Positions 18,012 to 27,038 of a stretch of DNA of 37,075 nt are shown here, one piece after another; positions within the stretch are counted from its first letter, which is position 1; every line of letters starts with the position of its first letter. A model generated the notes under the pieces. That model ran no database searches. It was not told where the DNA came from and worked only from the letters and a program-made list of their open reading frames with translations. Made by a program: the position numbers and the translations under genes. The DNA comes from an uncultured Lachnospiraceae bacterium (lineage in GTDB: Bacteria; Bacillota; Clostridia; Lachnospirales; Lachnospiraceae), in NCBI GenBank assembly GCA_947626435.1, contig CANQSB010000029.1, forward strand, positions 1 through 37,075, in the 5' to 3' direction.

Positions 18012-19394
18012 ATGTATCAGATAAATTTCAGCAAACCTATTCATGTACATTTTATGGGAATCGGCGGCATAAGCATGTCGGGGCTGGCGCAGATTTTGAT
18101 TGACGCGGGCTTTACTGTGAGCGGCTCGGACAGAAAGGTTTCGCCGCTTACTAAGCAGCTTACGGAAATGGGCGCAAAAATCGCCTATCCGCAGAGCGCG
18201 GACAATATCACCGACGACATTGACCTTGCCGTATACACTGCCGCCATAGCCCCCGACAATCCCGAATTTATGGAGGCGCAGCGCAGGAATATTCCCATAA
18301 TGACGCGCGCCGAGCTTCTCGGGCAGATTATGAAAAACTACGATATTCCTATAGCGATAAGCGGCACTCATGGCAAGACGACTACCACATCAATGGTGTC
18401 GGAGGTACTACTGAAAGCAGACGCAGACCCCACGCTCTCTATAGGCGGCATACTGAAATCAATAGGCAGCAACATACGCGTGGGCAAGTCCGAATACTTC
18501 GTCACCGAAGCGTGCGAATACACAAACTCATTTTTGAGCTTTTTCCCGCGCATCGGCATCATACTTGATATAGAAGAAGACCATATGGATTTCTTCAAGG
18601 ATATAAATGACATACGCAGCTCTTTCAGGAGATTTGCCCAGCTTATCCCTGAGAACGGTGCGCTTATAATCAATGGAGATATTGACAATGTTTCTGAGCT
18701 TACCAACGGGCTTAAATGCAGAGTAATTTATTTCGGCTCAAACCCTGCTTTTTCAAAATATAGCTACAAGGACGCTTCATATGATGAACTTGGGCGCGCC
18801 TCATACACTCTGCTTGTAGACAACGCACCCGTCCGCAAAACGGCGCTTGGCGTAGTAGGCGAGCACAATATAGTTAATTCGCTTGCCGTCATCGCGCTCA
18901 TGGATTTGCTTGATATTGACAGAGAGACTGTTTTTAACTCGCTTCACGATTTTTCCGGAACGGACAGACGCTTTGAGTTCAAGGGTAAGCTCGGCGGCAT
19001 AACAATATTTGACGACTATGCGCACCACCCGACAGAGATTAGGGCTACGCTTACGGCTGCCGCAAACTACCCACACAGCAGATTGTTGTGCGTGTTCCAG
19101 CCGCATACCTACACAAGGACAAAGGCTTTCCTTACAGACTTTGCCAAGGCGCTCTCACTCGCCGACATGGTCATCCTTACAGACATATACGCAGCGCGTG
19201 AAAAAAACACCATCGGCATTTCATCGCTTGACCTGAAAGCGGAGCTTGATAAGCTCGGCGTCCCTTGCAGATATTTCAGAACCTTTGACGCCATCGAAAA
19301 TTTTTTGTTGGAAAATTGTATCGACGGTGATTTGTTGATAACTATGGGCGCGGGAGATGTCGTAAAAATTGGGGAAAACCTCCTCGGAATTTAG
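18012..19394 (+). CDS. murC: UDP-N-acetylmuramate--L-alanine ligase
   Basis: A MurC of about 460 residues that adds L-Ala to UDP-MurNAc in peptidoglycan precursor synthesis. Motifs: GIGGISMSGLA near the N-terminus, the ATP loop ISGTHGKTTTTSM near residues 115-127, the DYAHHPTEI motif of Mur ligases, and FQPHTYTRT in the C-terminal domain. I start at the ATG of MYQINFSKPIH, where family members begin. The nearest GGAGG is 14 bases upstream, longer than usual, so an upstream in-frame start (17970) cannot be excluded. Divergent from glgC; a terminator follows closely. Confidence 0.94.
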   Translation: MYQINFSKPIHVHFMGIGGISMSGLAQILIDAGFTVSGSDRKVSPLTKQLTEMGAKIAYPQSADNITDDIDLAVYTAAIAPDNPEFMEAQRRNIPIMTRAELLGQIMKNYDIPIAISGTHGKTTTTSMVSEVLLKADADPTLSIGGILKSIGSNIRVGKSEYFVTEACEYTNSFLSFFPRIGIILDIEEDHMDFFKDINDIRSSFRRFAQLIPENGALIINGDIDNVSELTNGLKCRVIYFGSNPAFSKYSYKDASYDELGRASYTLLVDNAPVRKTALGVVGEHNIVNSLAVIALMDLLDIDRETVFNSLHDFSGTDRRFEFKGKLGGITIFDDYAHHPTEIRATLTAAANYPHSRLLCVFQPHTYTRTKAFLTDFAKALSLADMVILTDIYAAREKNTIGISSLDLKAELDKLGVPCRYFRTFDAIENFLLENCIDGDLLITMGAGDVVKIGENLLGI

Positions 19395-19412
19395 ATATCC
19401 ACAATATCCACA
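19395..19412 (+). promoter_or_regulatory. Two tandem DnaA-box-like 9-mers
   Basis: Two adjacent copies of ATATCCACA (19395-19403, 19404-19412), each one base from the DnaA box TTATCCACA. An inverted copy (TGTGGATAT) lies at 19442-19450. The second copy also forms an arm of the murC terminator, so its DnaA role is less certain than for the cluster at 19537. Confidence 0.4.
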
Positions 19413-19455
19413 TTTTTTATGCCGTATTCAGGCAGAAAAAGTGTGGATATTTTTT
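19403..19455 (+). terminator. Rho-independent terminator of murC
   Basis: AATATCCACATTTTT (19403-19417) pairs with the sequence ending at 19452 (AAAAAGTGTGGATATT) with one mismatch, around a loop that can itself pair GCC with GGC. A run of T follows. Confidence 0.7.
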
Positions 19456-19536
19456 CACTTATTCCACAAACGCACTGATTAAATTGCAAATGTTATAAAT
19501 GCGCTTTAGCAAGGCTTTCAGATTATTTCTTAAGCT

Positions 19537-19563
19537 TTGTCCACAATATCCACAATATCCACA
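19537..19563 (+). promoter_or_regulatory. Three tandem DnaA-box-like 9-mers upstream of the dnaD-dnaI operon
   Basis: TTGTCCACA, ATATCCACA and ATATCCACA follow each other without gaps (19537-19563). Each differs by one base from the DnaA-box consensus TTATCCACA. They lie about 130 bases before a replication-initiation operon, so DnaA control of that operon is a sensible hypothesis. Confidence 0.5.
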
Positions 19564-19691
19564 AGCATACGAAACGCCCTTTTTCAAAGGGTCTGAAGGC
19601 TGTTCGGGGCTTGCTTTTTTCTACGGTTATGTTAAAATACACTTACCCGCAGAGACAAGCGGGAATACCTTTCAGAATGGGAGAGAATGTG

Positions 19692-20729
19692 ATGAACCGC
19701 GTCAACATCTACCGCTCGGCCTCAAAGAGCCAGACCTCTGTGCCAAACCTTTTTATTGATGAATATATGAAGGACGCAAATGACGCCCAGCTAAAAATTT
19801 ATCTGTACCTTATCCGAATGATGAATGACAATCTCCCTACGAGCATTTCAGATATCGCGGACAAGTTTAATTACACAGAAAAAGATGTTGAGCGCGCACT
19901 CGCGTATTGGGAGTCAAAGCAGCTTCTTTCCCTCAATTATGACGCGGCGCACAATCTGTCCGGCATCGAGGTGCTGCCGCTTGAAAACGCAGCCAAGACC
20001 GTCCGCACGACGCCCGTCCTTTCATTTGTGAAGCCCGCAAAAACTGAGGCAGAGCCTGCGACGGCCATTGCCTCTGCCGCGCCCTTGGCAAAATGCATTG
20101 AGCCTAATGAGGACATCGAGCAGATTACGGCGATTGCCGAGCAGTATGTCGGCAGGCCGCTCACCAAAAGCGACGCGGACAAGCTGCTTTTTATATATGA
20201 TGAGCTTGGGTTTTCGGTCGAGCTTATCGACTATCTCGTGCAGCACTGCGTAGAGCGCGGCAAAAAGGATTTCCGCTATATGCAGAAAGTGGCAGTCAGC
20301 TGGCATGAGCAGGGAATCACTTCGCCCGGAGAGGCGCAGGATGTTTCACGCAGACATGACAAGGTAGTTTACACAATTATGAAGTCGCTCGGCAAAAACT
20401 CCAGTCCCGCGACGAAAGAGCTTGATTACATAGACAAGTGGACTAAGGACTACGGCTTTTTGCTCGATGTGATTCAAGAAGCATGCGACAAAACTACGAT
20501 GTCGACAGATTCGCACCGCTTTGAATACGCCGACAGCATCCTAAGCCGCTGGTATAAAGCAGGCATACGCACAAAGGCGGATATCGAAATCGCAGAAACT
20601 GCTTACAAGAGCTCACGCCAGGCACAGCCTCAAACGCAGCAGCCCAAGGCAGCAAAAAATAAATTCAACAATTTCTCACAAAACAGCTACGACTTTGACC
20701 AGCTTGAGAAAAATATTCTCAGCAATTAA
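19692..20729 (+). CDS. DnaD-domain replication initiation protein
   Basis: A protein of about 345 residues with an N-terminal winged-helix region (VPNLFIDEYMKDANDAQLKI to about residue 90), a low-complexity Ala/Pro/Glu linker, and a C-terminal DnaD/DnaB_2-type region with duplicated helical DnaD-like segments (about residues 140-310). A Gln-rich tail follows. DnaD-family proteins remodel the origin and help load the replicative helicase. The start (MNRVNIYR) follows GGGAGAG; a GTG one codon earlier and an ATG six codons earlier (19674) are alternatives. It lies 24 bases upstream of a DnaI-like loader gene, which supports the role. Confidence 0.85.
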   Translation: MNRVNIYRSASKSQTSVPNLFIDEYMKDANDAQLKIYLYLIRMMNDNLPTSISDIADKFNYTEKDVERALAYWESKQLLSLNYDAAHNLSGIEVLPLENAAKTVRTTPVLSFVKPAKTEAEPATAIASAAPLAKCIEPNEDIEQITAIAEQYVGRPLTKSDADKLLFIYDELGFSVELIDYLVQHCVERGKKDFRYMQKVAVSWHEQGITSPGEAQDVSRRHDKVVYTIMKSLGKNSSPATKELDYIDKWTKDYGFLLDVIQEACDKTTMSTDSHRFEYADSILSRWYKAGIRTKADIEIAETAYKSSRQAQPQTQQPKAAKNKFNNFSQNSYDFDQLEKNILSN

Positions 20730-20753
20730 CGCGCAGCTAAAGAGAGGTAAAAC

Positions 20754-21719
20754 ATGCCGCTTACAAACAGCCAATACGACAGTATAATGCGCTCCTATGA
20801 AGAAAAGCAAAGACGAGCGCGGTATCTTCTCGCCGAGAGGACAAAGCTTATATATGAAAAAATACCTGCCTACGAACAGCTCGACAGGCAGGTTTCTTCT
20901 ATTTCAATCCAAAAGGGCAGGCAGCTGCTAAATGGCGACGCAAACGCTCTTTCCGAGCTCAAGGAGGAGCTTAAAACGCTTTCGCGTCAAAGAGCCATCC
21001 TCCTGCGGGAAAACGGATATCCTGACGACTATCTCGCGCCGGTATATGAGTGCGGCAAATGCTCGGACACAGGATACATAGACGGACGCAAATGCTCATG
21101 CCTCCGCGCTGCCGAGGTTGAGCTTATATATGAACAGTCGCACATAAAAAATCTTCTCGAAACTGAAAACTTTTCGCAGCTATCTTATAGTTATTATGAA
21201 GGAGAACATCTCGAAAAATTTAAAAAAGCTGTACAAATATGCCAAAATTTTATAAAAAGCTTTAATTCAGACTACCAAAATTTATTCTTTTATGGTACAG
21301 TAGGTACGGGGAAATCTTTTTTGTCGTGCTGTGTAGCCAAGGAGCTTATAGACATGGGAAATCTTGTCATATATTTCAGCGCCGCACAGCTTTTTGACAC
21401 ACTTTCCAAGAGTACCTTTGAAAAGGACAGCAAGGAAGCCGCTGCCGGAATAGCTGAAGATGTATATGGCTGTGACCTCCTTATTATAGATGATTTGGGG
21501 ACGGAGCTTACCAATTCGTTTGTTTCCTCCCAGCTTTTCTCCTGCCTGAACAACAGGTTTTTGAGAAAAAAATCCACGATAATTACCACCAATCTTTCGC
21601 TTTCGGAGCTGCGCGACAGATATTCGGACAGGATATTTTCACGCATCACAAGCAATTATGAGGTGTGCAAGCTGACAGGGAACGACATACGCATGAAAAA
21701 GAAAACGGATAGAAAGTGA
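20754..21719 (+). CDS. DnaC/DnaI-type helicase loader ATPase
   Basis: A 321-residue AAA+ ATPase. The N-terminal part is a charged coiled region. A Cys cluster, CGKCSDTGYIDGRKCSC (Cys100, 103, 114, 116), fits the zinc site of Gram-positive DnaI-like loaders. Walker A is GTVGTGKS (181-188) and Walker B is LLIIDDLGTE. It would load the replicative helicase at the origin. GAGAGG lies upstream of the ATG, and it follows the DnaD-like gene by 24 bases. The pair mirrors the dnaB/dnaD-dnaI pairs of Firmicutes. Confidence 0.88.
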   Translation: MPLTNSQYDSIMRSYEEKQRRARYLLAERTKLIYEKIPAYEQLDRQVSSISIQKGRQLLNGDANALSELKEELKTLSRQRAILLRENGYPDDYLAPVYECGKCSDTGYIDGRKCSCLRAAEVELIYEQSHIKNLLETENFSQLSYSYYEGEHLEKFKKAVQICQNFIKSFNSDYQNLFFYGTVGTGKSFLSCCVAKELIDMGNLVIYFSAAQLFDTLSKSTFEKDSKEAAAGIAEDVYGCDLLIIDDLGTELTNSFVSSQLFSCLNNRFLRKKSTIITTNLSLSELRDRYSDRIFSRITSNYEVCKLTGNDIRMKKKTDRK

Positions 21720-21729
21720 GGAATTGCCA

Positions 21730-22914
21730 ATGCCGACTCGCGAGGAAAAAAGGAACTTAAATTCCATACCGGTAGGTTCACTCGGAGTCATACCGATGCA
21801 GGGCTGCGTCGATATGGGCGCCGCGGTTGACAAGTACCTTGTCAAATGGAGGACAGAGCGCGAAAACGAACACAAGGAGTCACTCGCTTTTGCGGGTTAC
21901 CAGCGCGATTCTTATATTTTGAAAGCTAAAGTGCCACGCTTCGGCACTGGTGAGGCAAAGGGTATCATCCTACAGTCGGTGCGCGGATATGATTTATATA
22001 TCTTGGTCGATGTGACGAATTACAGCCTTTCATATTCACTCTGCGGCCACGAAAACCGCATGTCACCTGACGACCACTATCAGGATTTGAAAAGAATTAT
22101 CGCGGCTGTCGGCGGAAAGGCAAGGCGCATAACGGTGATTATGCCGTTTTTGTACGAGAGCCGCCAGCATAAGAGAACCGCACGCGAATCACTTGACTGC
22201 GCGCTTGCGCTGCAGGAAATGGTCAAGATGGGTGTTGACAACATCATTACCTTCGACGCACATGACCCGCGTGTACAGAACGCCATACCGCTGAACGGTT
22301 TTGAAACGGTACAGCCGACATATCAGTTTATCAAAGGACTTTTAAATCATGTGCCCGATTTGACTATAGATGCCGACCATATGATGGTGGTTAGCCCCGA
22401 TGAGGGCGGCATGAGCCGCGCAATTTATATGGCAAATGTCATGGGGCTTGATATGGGCATGTTTTATAAGCGTCGTGATTATACCCGCGTGGTAGACGGC
22501 AGAAACCCTATCGTAGCGCATGAATTTCTCGGCAGCAATATCGCGGGCAAAGATGTCATTGTCGTGGACGATATGATATCCTCAGGCGACAGCGTGCTGG
22601 AGGTTGTAGCCGACCTAAAGAAACGTAAGGCCAACAGGATATTCGTAGCCGCTACCTTTGGCTTATTCACCGGCGGACTGGAAAAATTTGACAAAGCATT
22701 TAAAGAAAGAAAGATATACAGAATACTTACCACAAACCTTATCTACCAGATGCCCGAGCTGCTTGAAAAGCCCTGGTACATAAGCTGCGACATGAGCAAG
22801 TATATCGCGTATATCATCGATACCCTCAACCACGATTCATCAATAAGCGACCTGCTCAATCCCAACGACAGAATACACAGCATCATCGAAAGATATAAAA
22901 AAGGATTGCTGTAA
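21730..22914 (+). CDS. prs: Ribose-phosphate pyrophosphokinase (long clostridial form)
   Basis: A protein of about 394 residues that makes PRPP from ribose-5-phosphate and ATP, for nucleotide, His and Trp synthesis. Motifs: MPFLYESRQHKR in the ATP/active-site region, the DAHDPR motif, and the PRPP loop DVIVVDDMISSGDS. It is about 75 residues longer than the usual 315-residue enzyme. The extra residues are at the N-terminus and between core blocks, as in other long Clostridia versions I recall. GAGG lies 8 bases before the chosen ATG. It follows the dnaI-like gene by 10 bases, so it is in the same operon. Confidence 0.88.
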   Translation: MPTREEKRNLNSIPVGSLGVIPMQGCVDMGAAVDKYLVKWRTERENEHKESLAFAGYQRDSYILKAKVPRFGTGEAKGIILQSVRGYDLYILVDVTNYSLSYSLCGHENRMSPDDHYQDLKRIIAAVGGKARRITVIMPFLYESRQHKRTARESLDCALALQEMVKMGVDNIITFDAHDPRVQNAIPLNGFETVQPTYQFIKGLLNHVPDLTIDADHMMVVSPDEGGMSRAIYMANVMGLDMGMFYKRRDYTRVVDGRNPIVAHEFLGSNIAGKDVIVVDDMISSGDSVLEVVADLKKRKANRIFVAATFGLFTGGLEKFDKAFKERKIYRILTTNLIYQMPELLEKPWYISCDMSKYIAYIIDTLNHDSSISDLLNPNDRIHSIIERYKKGLL

Positions 22915-22938
22915 AATAATTGAACAAAAATCATAAAA

Positions 22939-22984
22939 AATAAACTCCCAAGCCATATAGTACATACGCTTAGGAGTTTATTTA
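22939..22984 (+). terminator. Rho-independent terminator after prs
   Basis: AATAAACTCCCAAGC (22939-22953) pairs with GCTTAGGAGTTTATT (22968-22982) with one mismatch and a 14-nt loop, A-run before and T-run after. It is suited to terminate the dnaD-dnaI-prs transcript and could work on both strands. Confidence 0.75.
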
Positions 22985-23061
22985 ATGCATATTTTCTATT
23001 ATTTATAAATTCAGGCACATACAGAGAAGCATGAAAAACGCCGCCCTTGCGTTTTTCTAAA

Positions 23062-23120
23062 CATTTAGGAAGTCTTAGGCAGCGTCCTTTGCTGCCTTAG
23101 AGTTCCTTAATGTTTTTTTT
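23062..23120 (+). terminator. Long hairpin with T8 between convergent prs and galE
   Basis: Arms at 23062-23083 and 23091-23112 pair over about 22 bp with few mismatches (core CTTAGGCAGC/GCTGCCTTAG). Eight T residues follow on the plus strand and run into the galE stop codon. It is a second plus-strand terminator that could also end galE transcripts. Confidence 0.6.
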
Positions 23121-24135
23121 AGCCTTCGTATCCATTCGGATTGTTTGACTGCCATCTCCAACTGTCGGCGCACATATCCTTGATGTCATACTGTGCCGTC
23201 CAGCCAAGCTCTTTCTTTGCTTTGGAAGCGTCAGCGTAGCAGGTCGCAATGTCGCCCGCGCGTCTTGGCTTGATTTCGTAAGGTATCTTGACGCCTGTAG
23301 CTTCCTCAAAATTCTTTACTATGTCAAGCACGCTGTAGCCTTTTCCTGTGCCGAGATTGTAAATGCACAACCCCGCCTTTTCCTCAATCTTCTTTAATGC
23401 CTTTACATGGCCTATCGCAAGGTCTACTACATGAATATAGTCCCTGACACCTGTACCGTCGGGCGTGTCGTAATCATTGCCGAATACGCCGAGCTTTTCA
23501 AGCTTGCCTACGGCAACCTGCGTTATATACGGCATGAGATTGTTGGGTATGCCGTTGGGATTCTCGCCCATCGTGCCGCTCTTGTGAGCACCGATTGGAT
23601 TGAAGTAGCGAAGCAGGATGACATTCCACTCCGGGTCGGCTTTCTGCATATCCGATAATATCTGCTCCAACATGGACTTTGTCCAACCGTACGGGTTAGT
23701 GCACTGTCCCTTGGGACATTCCTCCGTAATGGGAACGAATGCGGGGTCTCCGTACACCGTAGCCGATGATGAGAATATGATGTTTTTGCAGCCATGCTTT
23801 CTCATGACGTCTACGAGCGTCAGGGTGCCCGCGATATTGTTGTTGTAGTATTCCCAAGGCTTGGCGACTGACTCTCCCACTGCCTTTAAACCTGCAAAAT
23901 GTATGCATGAATCTATCTGCTCTTTAGCAAATATCTTCTCCAAACCTTCTCTGTCAAGTATGTCAGTCTTGTAAAACGTGACCGGCTTTCCCGTTATCTT
24001 CTCTACGCGCTGCAGTGCTTTGGCGCTTGAGTTTGAAAGGTTGTCAACCACTACCACGTCATAACCCGCATTTTGAAGCTCGACTACGGTGTGGCTTCCG
24101 ATAAAGCCCGCCCCGCCTGTTACCAAAATTGCCAT
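23119..24135 (-). CDS. galE: UDP-glucose 4-epimerase
   Basis: A 338-residue GalE of the extended short-chain dehydrogenase family, interconverting UDP-glucose and UDP-galactose with bound NAD. Motifs: GGAGFIGSH at residues 7-15, SSSATVYG with the active Ser/Thr, and the YxxxK pair in [10 protein letters not shown]-terminal substrate-binding motifs include [10 protein letters not shown] and [19 protein letters not shown] lies 10 bases before the ATG. It is monocistronic, with its own predicted promoter and a 13-bp tandem repeat in its leader. It fits galactose use or cell-surface sugar synthesis. Confidence 0.96.
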   Translation of the reverse strand: MAILVTGGAGFIGSHTVVELQNAGYDVVVVDNLSNSSAKALQRVEKITGKPVTFYKTDILDREGLEKIFAKEQIDSCIHFAGLKAVGESVAKPWEYYNNNIAGTLTLVDVMRKHGCKNIIFSSSATVYGDPAFVPITEECPKGQCTNPYGWTKSMLEQILSDMQKADPEWNVILLRYFNPIGAHKSGTMGENPNGIPNNLMPYITQVAVGKLEKLGVFGNDYDTPDGTGVRDYIHVVDLAIGHVKALKKIEEKAGLCIYNLGTGKGYSVLDIVKNFEEATGVKIPYEIKPRRAGDIATCYADASKAKKELGWTAQYDIKDMCADSWRWQSNNPNGYEG

Positions 24136-24149
24136 AGATAATTACCTCC

Positions 24150-24186
24150 GTTTGATATTGTCGTTTGATATTGTCGTTTGATATTT
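24150..24186. repeat. 13-bp tandem repeat in the galE leader
   Basis: GTTTGATATTGTC occurs twice in full (24150-24162, 24163-24175) and once in part (24176-24185). It lies between the predicted galE promoter and the ribosome site, overlapping the G of GGAGG on the minus strand. Copy-number change would alter leader length. Confidence 0.7.
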
Positions 24187-24188
24187 CT

Positions 24189-24217
24189 ATCATATAACTT
24201 TTGAAAAAATAAAACAA
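24189..24217 (-). promoter_or_regulatory. Predicted galE promoter
   Basis: TTGTTT (-35, 24212-24217) and TATGAT (-10, 24189-24194) with a 17-base spacer, about 54 bases upstream of the galE start. Confidence 0.5.
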
Positions 24218-24255
24218 TAGCCAAATCTAAAAATCTGCCAATGCCAAAGGGGCCG

Positions 24256-26277
24256 TTAATTTTTTTCAAACACAGGCATATACTCGATAGGAGCGGCAAC
24301 TGTCACAGTCTGACCTCCGCTGTATTTTTCGCCTGTAGACGTAAGAGTCCATGTTCCTGCGGGAAGGTATACCTCTCTTTCAAACTGATTAAGGTGGAGT
24401 ATCGGCGCTGCCAGATATTTATCCCCAAACATATATTGATCCTTTAACTCCCAGCATTTAGGGTCATCAGGAAATTCATAAAACATCGTGCGGATAAGCG
24501 GCGAACCGTTTGTGTGCGCTTCCTCATACAGCTTTTTGATGTAATCATGCATACCGATACGGATATCGTAATACTTCTTCATAATCCTGTAATTGTCCTC
24601 GCCATAGCTCCAAAGCTCATTTGGCTGACCTGTATGAAGATATCCGCCGCCCCAGTCGCGGTCGTCAAGAGGAGGAATATTGTACGGTCCCCTGTCGCCA
24701 TGCATACGAAGCACAGCCGAATATACGGCAAACTGATACCATCTGATAAGCAACTGCCTGAAATCAGGATCATTTACGTCATCCGTCATAAATCCGCCTA
24801 TATCGGTCGTCCACCATGGAATGCCCGCAAGCCCCATGTTCAGACCACACTGCAGCTGATCCTCAAAGGCTTCAAAGGTAGACGGAACATCTCCCGACCA
24901 GACAACGTTGCCGTATTTCTGAGAACCCGCCCACGCGCACCTGAGCAGGTTTACAACAGGCTTTCCGTCTTTTTTCATCTCATCATAAAACGTGCGGCTG
25001 TACATCTGCGGATACATATTGCTGACGGCAAGCGCAGGCCCCGCGCAATACCTGTAATTTTCAAAATCATATACGCCATAATCGGGCTCGGAGTTGTCAA
25101 GCCAGAAAGCATCTATGCCATAGTCATAATAATTCTTTTTGCATACTTCCCAGACATATTTGCGCGTTTCGGGATTGAACGGGTCAATCTCCACGCAGTC
25201 GCCCTGATAGTCGTAGGTCTGTGCCGCGCCCCTCTCCGTCCTGATGAGAAGCCCTTTTTCCATCATAGGGCCAAAATTCTCACTCTTTCTGTCCACTGAC
25301 GGCCATACAGATACTATGACCTTGATTCCCATTCCGTGCAGCTCGTCCACCATTGCCTTGGGGTCAGGCCAATATTTGGTGTCAAACTTCCAATCGCCTT
25401 GGACGGTCCAATGGAAAAAGTCAATCACAATCTGGTCAATCTTGATGCCCTCTTTCTGATACTGACGCGCTACCGACAATACCTCGTCCTGAGTCCTGTA
25501 TCTTAGCTTGCACTGCCAAAGCCCCATAAGGTCTTCGGGGAACATATCCGCGCGCCCTGTCGCGGCGGTATAATTGCCGATAATGTCCTTGGGCGTATCA
25601 GCGACAGTGATATAATAATCCATTTCGCGCGTAGCCCTTGCAATCCACTCCGTATAATTTTTGCCAAACGTGACACGCCCGACTGCGGGATTATTCCACA
25701 AAAAACCGTAGCCAAGCGATGAAACAGCAAACGGAACGGATATCTGTGAATTGCGCTGCGCCAGTTCGAGCACGCAGCCCTTTAAATCAAGGCAGTTTTG
25801 CTGATATTGCCCCATGCCGAATATTTTTTCATCGGGATTAGGGTCAAATTTTACATTCAAGGAATATTCAGTCCCGCCGATAATGCCCTTCCATTCACGA
25901 TTGATTACTTTCAGGCAGCGACTGCTTCTGGAAATTGTCCCGTCATACATGCGGAAATATTCGCGGAGAATTAGCTTATCGTCTTTATAGAAAGATATAA
26001 TACCCACAAAATTAACGACAGCCTTGATTCTCCCGTTGATTATGCAGGCTTCTTCGCGCTGGTCGATATCACCGTTGCCTACCCAATGGTCTACTTTTTC
26101 AACCTTGACTGTCGTTTCCGTTTTGACCGGGGTTTCGGTAAGCGCCCAGTCATTTCCCGTAAGCTTTCCCAGCATGGTGCTTCTGACCCTGAGCGAATCC
26201 TTTCCCCATGCCTCAATCCTGAGCATTTCGCCATTATTGTAGCATACCAATGCTCCGTTATCATTTTCAAATTTCAT
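24256..26277 (-). CDS. Glycoside hydrolase family 31 (alpha-xylosidase/alpha-glucosidase type)
   Basis: A 673-residue GH31 enzyme. The N-terminal beta-sandwich spans about residues 1-235, the (beta/alpha)8 catalytic barrel follows, and a C-terminal beta domain ends it. The nucleophile is Asp394 in WLDNSEPD and the general acid/base is Asp463 in WSGDVPSTFEAF. IPWWTTDIGGF completes the signature. There is no signal peptide, so it works in the cytoplasm on imported alpha-linked oligosaccharides. The exact substrate (alpha-xyloside, alpha-glucoside or isoprimeverose-like) cannot be fixed from these motifs. GGAGGAGG precedes the ATG. No transporter or regulator gene is adjacent. Confidence 0.9.
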   Translation of the reverse strand: MKFENDNGALVCYNNGEMLRIEAWGKDSLRVRSTMLGKLTGNDWALTETPVKTETTVKVEKVDHWVGNGDIDQREEACIINGRIKAVVNFVGIISFYKDDKLILREYFRMYDGTISRSSRCLKVINREWKGIIGGTEYSLNVKFDPNPDEKIFGMGQYQQNCLDLKGCVLELAQRNSQISVPFAVSSLGYGFLWNNPAVGRVTFGKNYTEWIARATREMDYYITVADTPKDIIGNYTAATGRADMFPEDLMGLWQCKLRYRTQDEVLSVARQYQKEGIKIDQIVIDFFHWTVQGDWKFDTKYWPDPKAMVDELHGMGIKVIVSVWPSVDRKSENFGPMMEKGLLIRTERGAAQTYDYQGDCVEIDPFNPETRKYVWEVCKKNYYDYGIDAFWLDNSEPDYGVYDFENYRYCAGPALAVSNMYPQMYSRTFYDEMKKDGKPVVNLLRCAWAGSQKYGNVVWSGDVPSTFEAFEDQLQCGLNMGLAGIPWWTTDIGGFMTDDVNDPDFRQLLIRWYQFAVYSAVLRMHGDRGPYNIPPLDDRDWGGGYLHTGQPNELWSYGEDNYRIMKKYYDIRIGMHDYIKKLYEEAHTNGSPLIRTMFYEFPDDPKCWELKDQYMFGDKYLAAPILHLNQFEREVYLPAGTWTLTSTGEKYSGGQTVTVAAPIEYMPVFEKN

Positions 26278-26604
26278 GCTTTACCTCCTCCTGCTCTGTA
26301 AATATATATCATTGTTTTATAGCAGCCGCCCGCGTTTATGTGTGAATGTGTGTTGAGGCTTACAATGTATTATGTTTACTGAATTTTGCGCTGCTATGTT
26401 ATTATTATATCAGATTGGGAGAGATTAACAACAGGCTTTTGTAAATTTCCGGTTTTCAATATATATGTTATCCTGTTTTTACAAGCTTCATGCCTCTCTG
26501 CAAATTCGTGCAACATTTTAACCAAAAACAAAACCACTGATTGTGAAGCCAATTCTATGCGCTATATCAGGTGCCCCGTTGTTGTTTTTTATTTAATTGT
26601 AGGT

Positions 26605-26694
26605 CTATTTTCGATACGTCTGCCTGCTATAGATAGCTGTAAGCCCTTCCCTTCGTCCTTCTTCTATACCTTCGTCTTTTGCAATCCGCCTTGC
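26605..26694 (-). pseudogene. Degenerate tail of an Rpn-family nuclease/transposase
   Basis: The minus-strand frame reads ARRIAKDEGIEEGRREGL and stops shortly after. EG-repeat helices of this kind are typical near the C-terminus of Rpn-family (PD-(D/E)XK) proteins. A stop codon precedes it in frame and no start is present, so it is a remnant. Confidence 0.4.
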
Positions 26695-26747
26695 CTACTG
26701 CACATTATTCGTACAGTCCTTAAATTCTGTAACTGCCTCCTTTAAAA

Positions 26748-26849
26748 TCAGTGCATAGCCTCACGATATCTGAAAAACGCCTTGCACATCGCGTCATATT
26801 TCTGCTTTCCGTCCATCGTGTCTATAAGCTGTATTATTTTCTCGTTCAT
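26748..26849 (-). CDS. Possible 33-residue small protein or remnant
   Basis: A 33-codon frame (MNEKIIQLIDTMDGKQKYDA and on to REAMH) starting 29 bases after a predicted promoter that matches the one before the DUF4132-like pseudogene. The composition is protein-like but the ribosome site is weak. It may be the leftover start of the Rpn-like remnant just downstream, in another frame. No family recognised. Confidence 0.3.
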   Translation of the reverse strand: MNEKIIQLIDTMDGKQKYDAMCKAFFRYREAMH

Positions 26850-26877
26850 CAATTAAATTATGCCTTTCTGCAATTTT

Positions 26878-26906
26878 AATATATCAACTATACGTGGGGA
26901 TTTCAA
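26878..26906 (-). promoter_or_regulatory. Promoter module, copy A
   Basis: TTGAAA (26901-26906), 17 bases, TATATT (26878-26883), followed by AAAATT. The same module occurs at 29836-29864 with nearly the same spacer and flanks, which supports both. Confidence 0.55.
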
Positions 26907-27038
26907 AATTATAAAGCCAAACTATTGTTTTTAAAACTTTTTGATTTTGATATACAGAGCGAAAATGATTTATCTAAAAAAATACAACGCTCACATTTTG
27001 CCTTACACGAGTATCATATAAGAATGTCATATGATTTC

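Larger units (their letters stand above)
26278..27038. other. Long intergenic region with decayed gene remnants
   Basis: About 760 bp between the GH31 gene and the broken DUF4132-like gene. I see a GH31 leader (26278-26400) without a clear promoter, a degenerate Rpn-like tail (26605-26694), a 33-codon reading frame (26748-26849), a promoter (26878-26906) and a T-rich weak hairpin (about 26974-27016) that may end the upstream gene. The segment 26871-27016 resembles 29829-29973, so it belongs to the duplicated island. Confidence 0.5.

Noticed and set aside
22743-23018. 91-codon minus-strand frame with membrane-like hydrophobic stretches
   Set aside because: Most of it is antisense to the end of prs and it crosses the prs terminator; hydrophobicity is an artefact of the antisense reading.
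26386-26745. 119-codon plus-strand frame in the intergenic region
   Set aside because: Composition is Cys/Phe-rich and unlike neighbours, there is no ribosome site, and the opposite strand shows decayed coding sequence.
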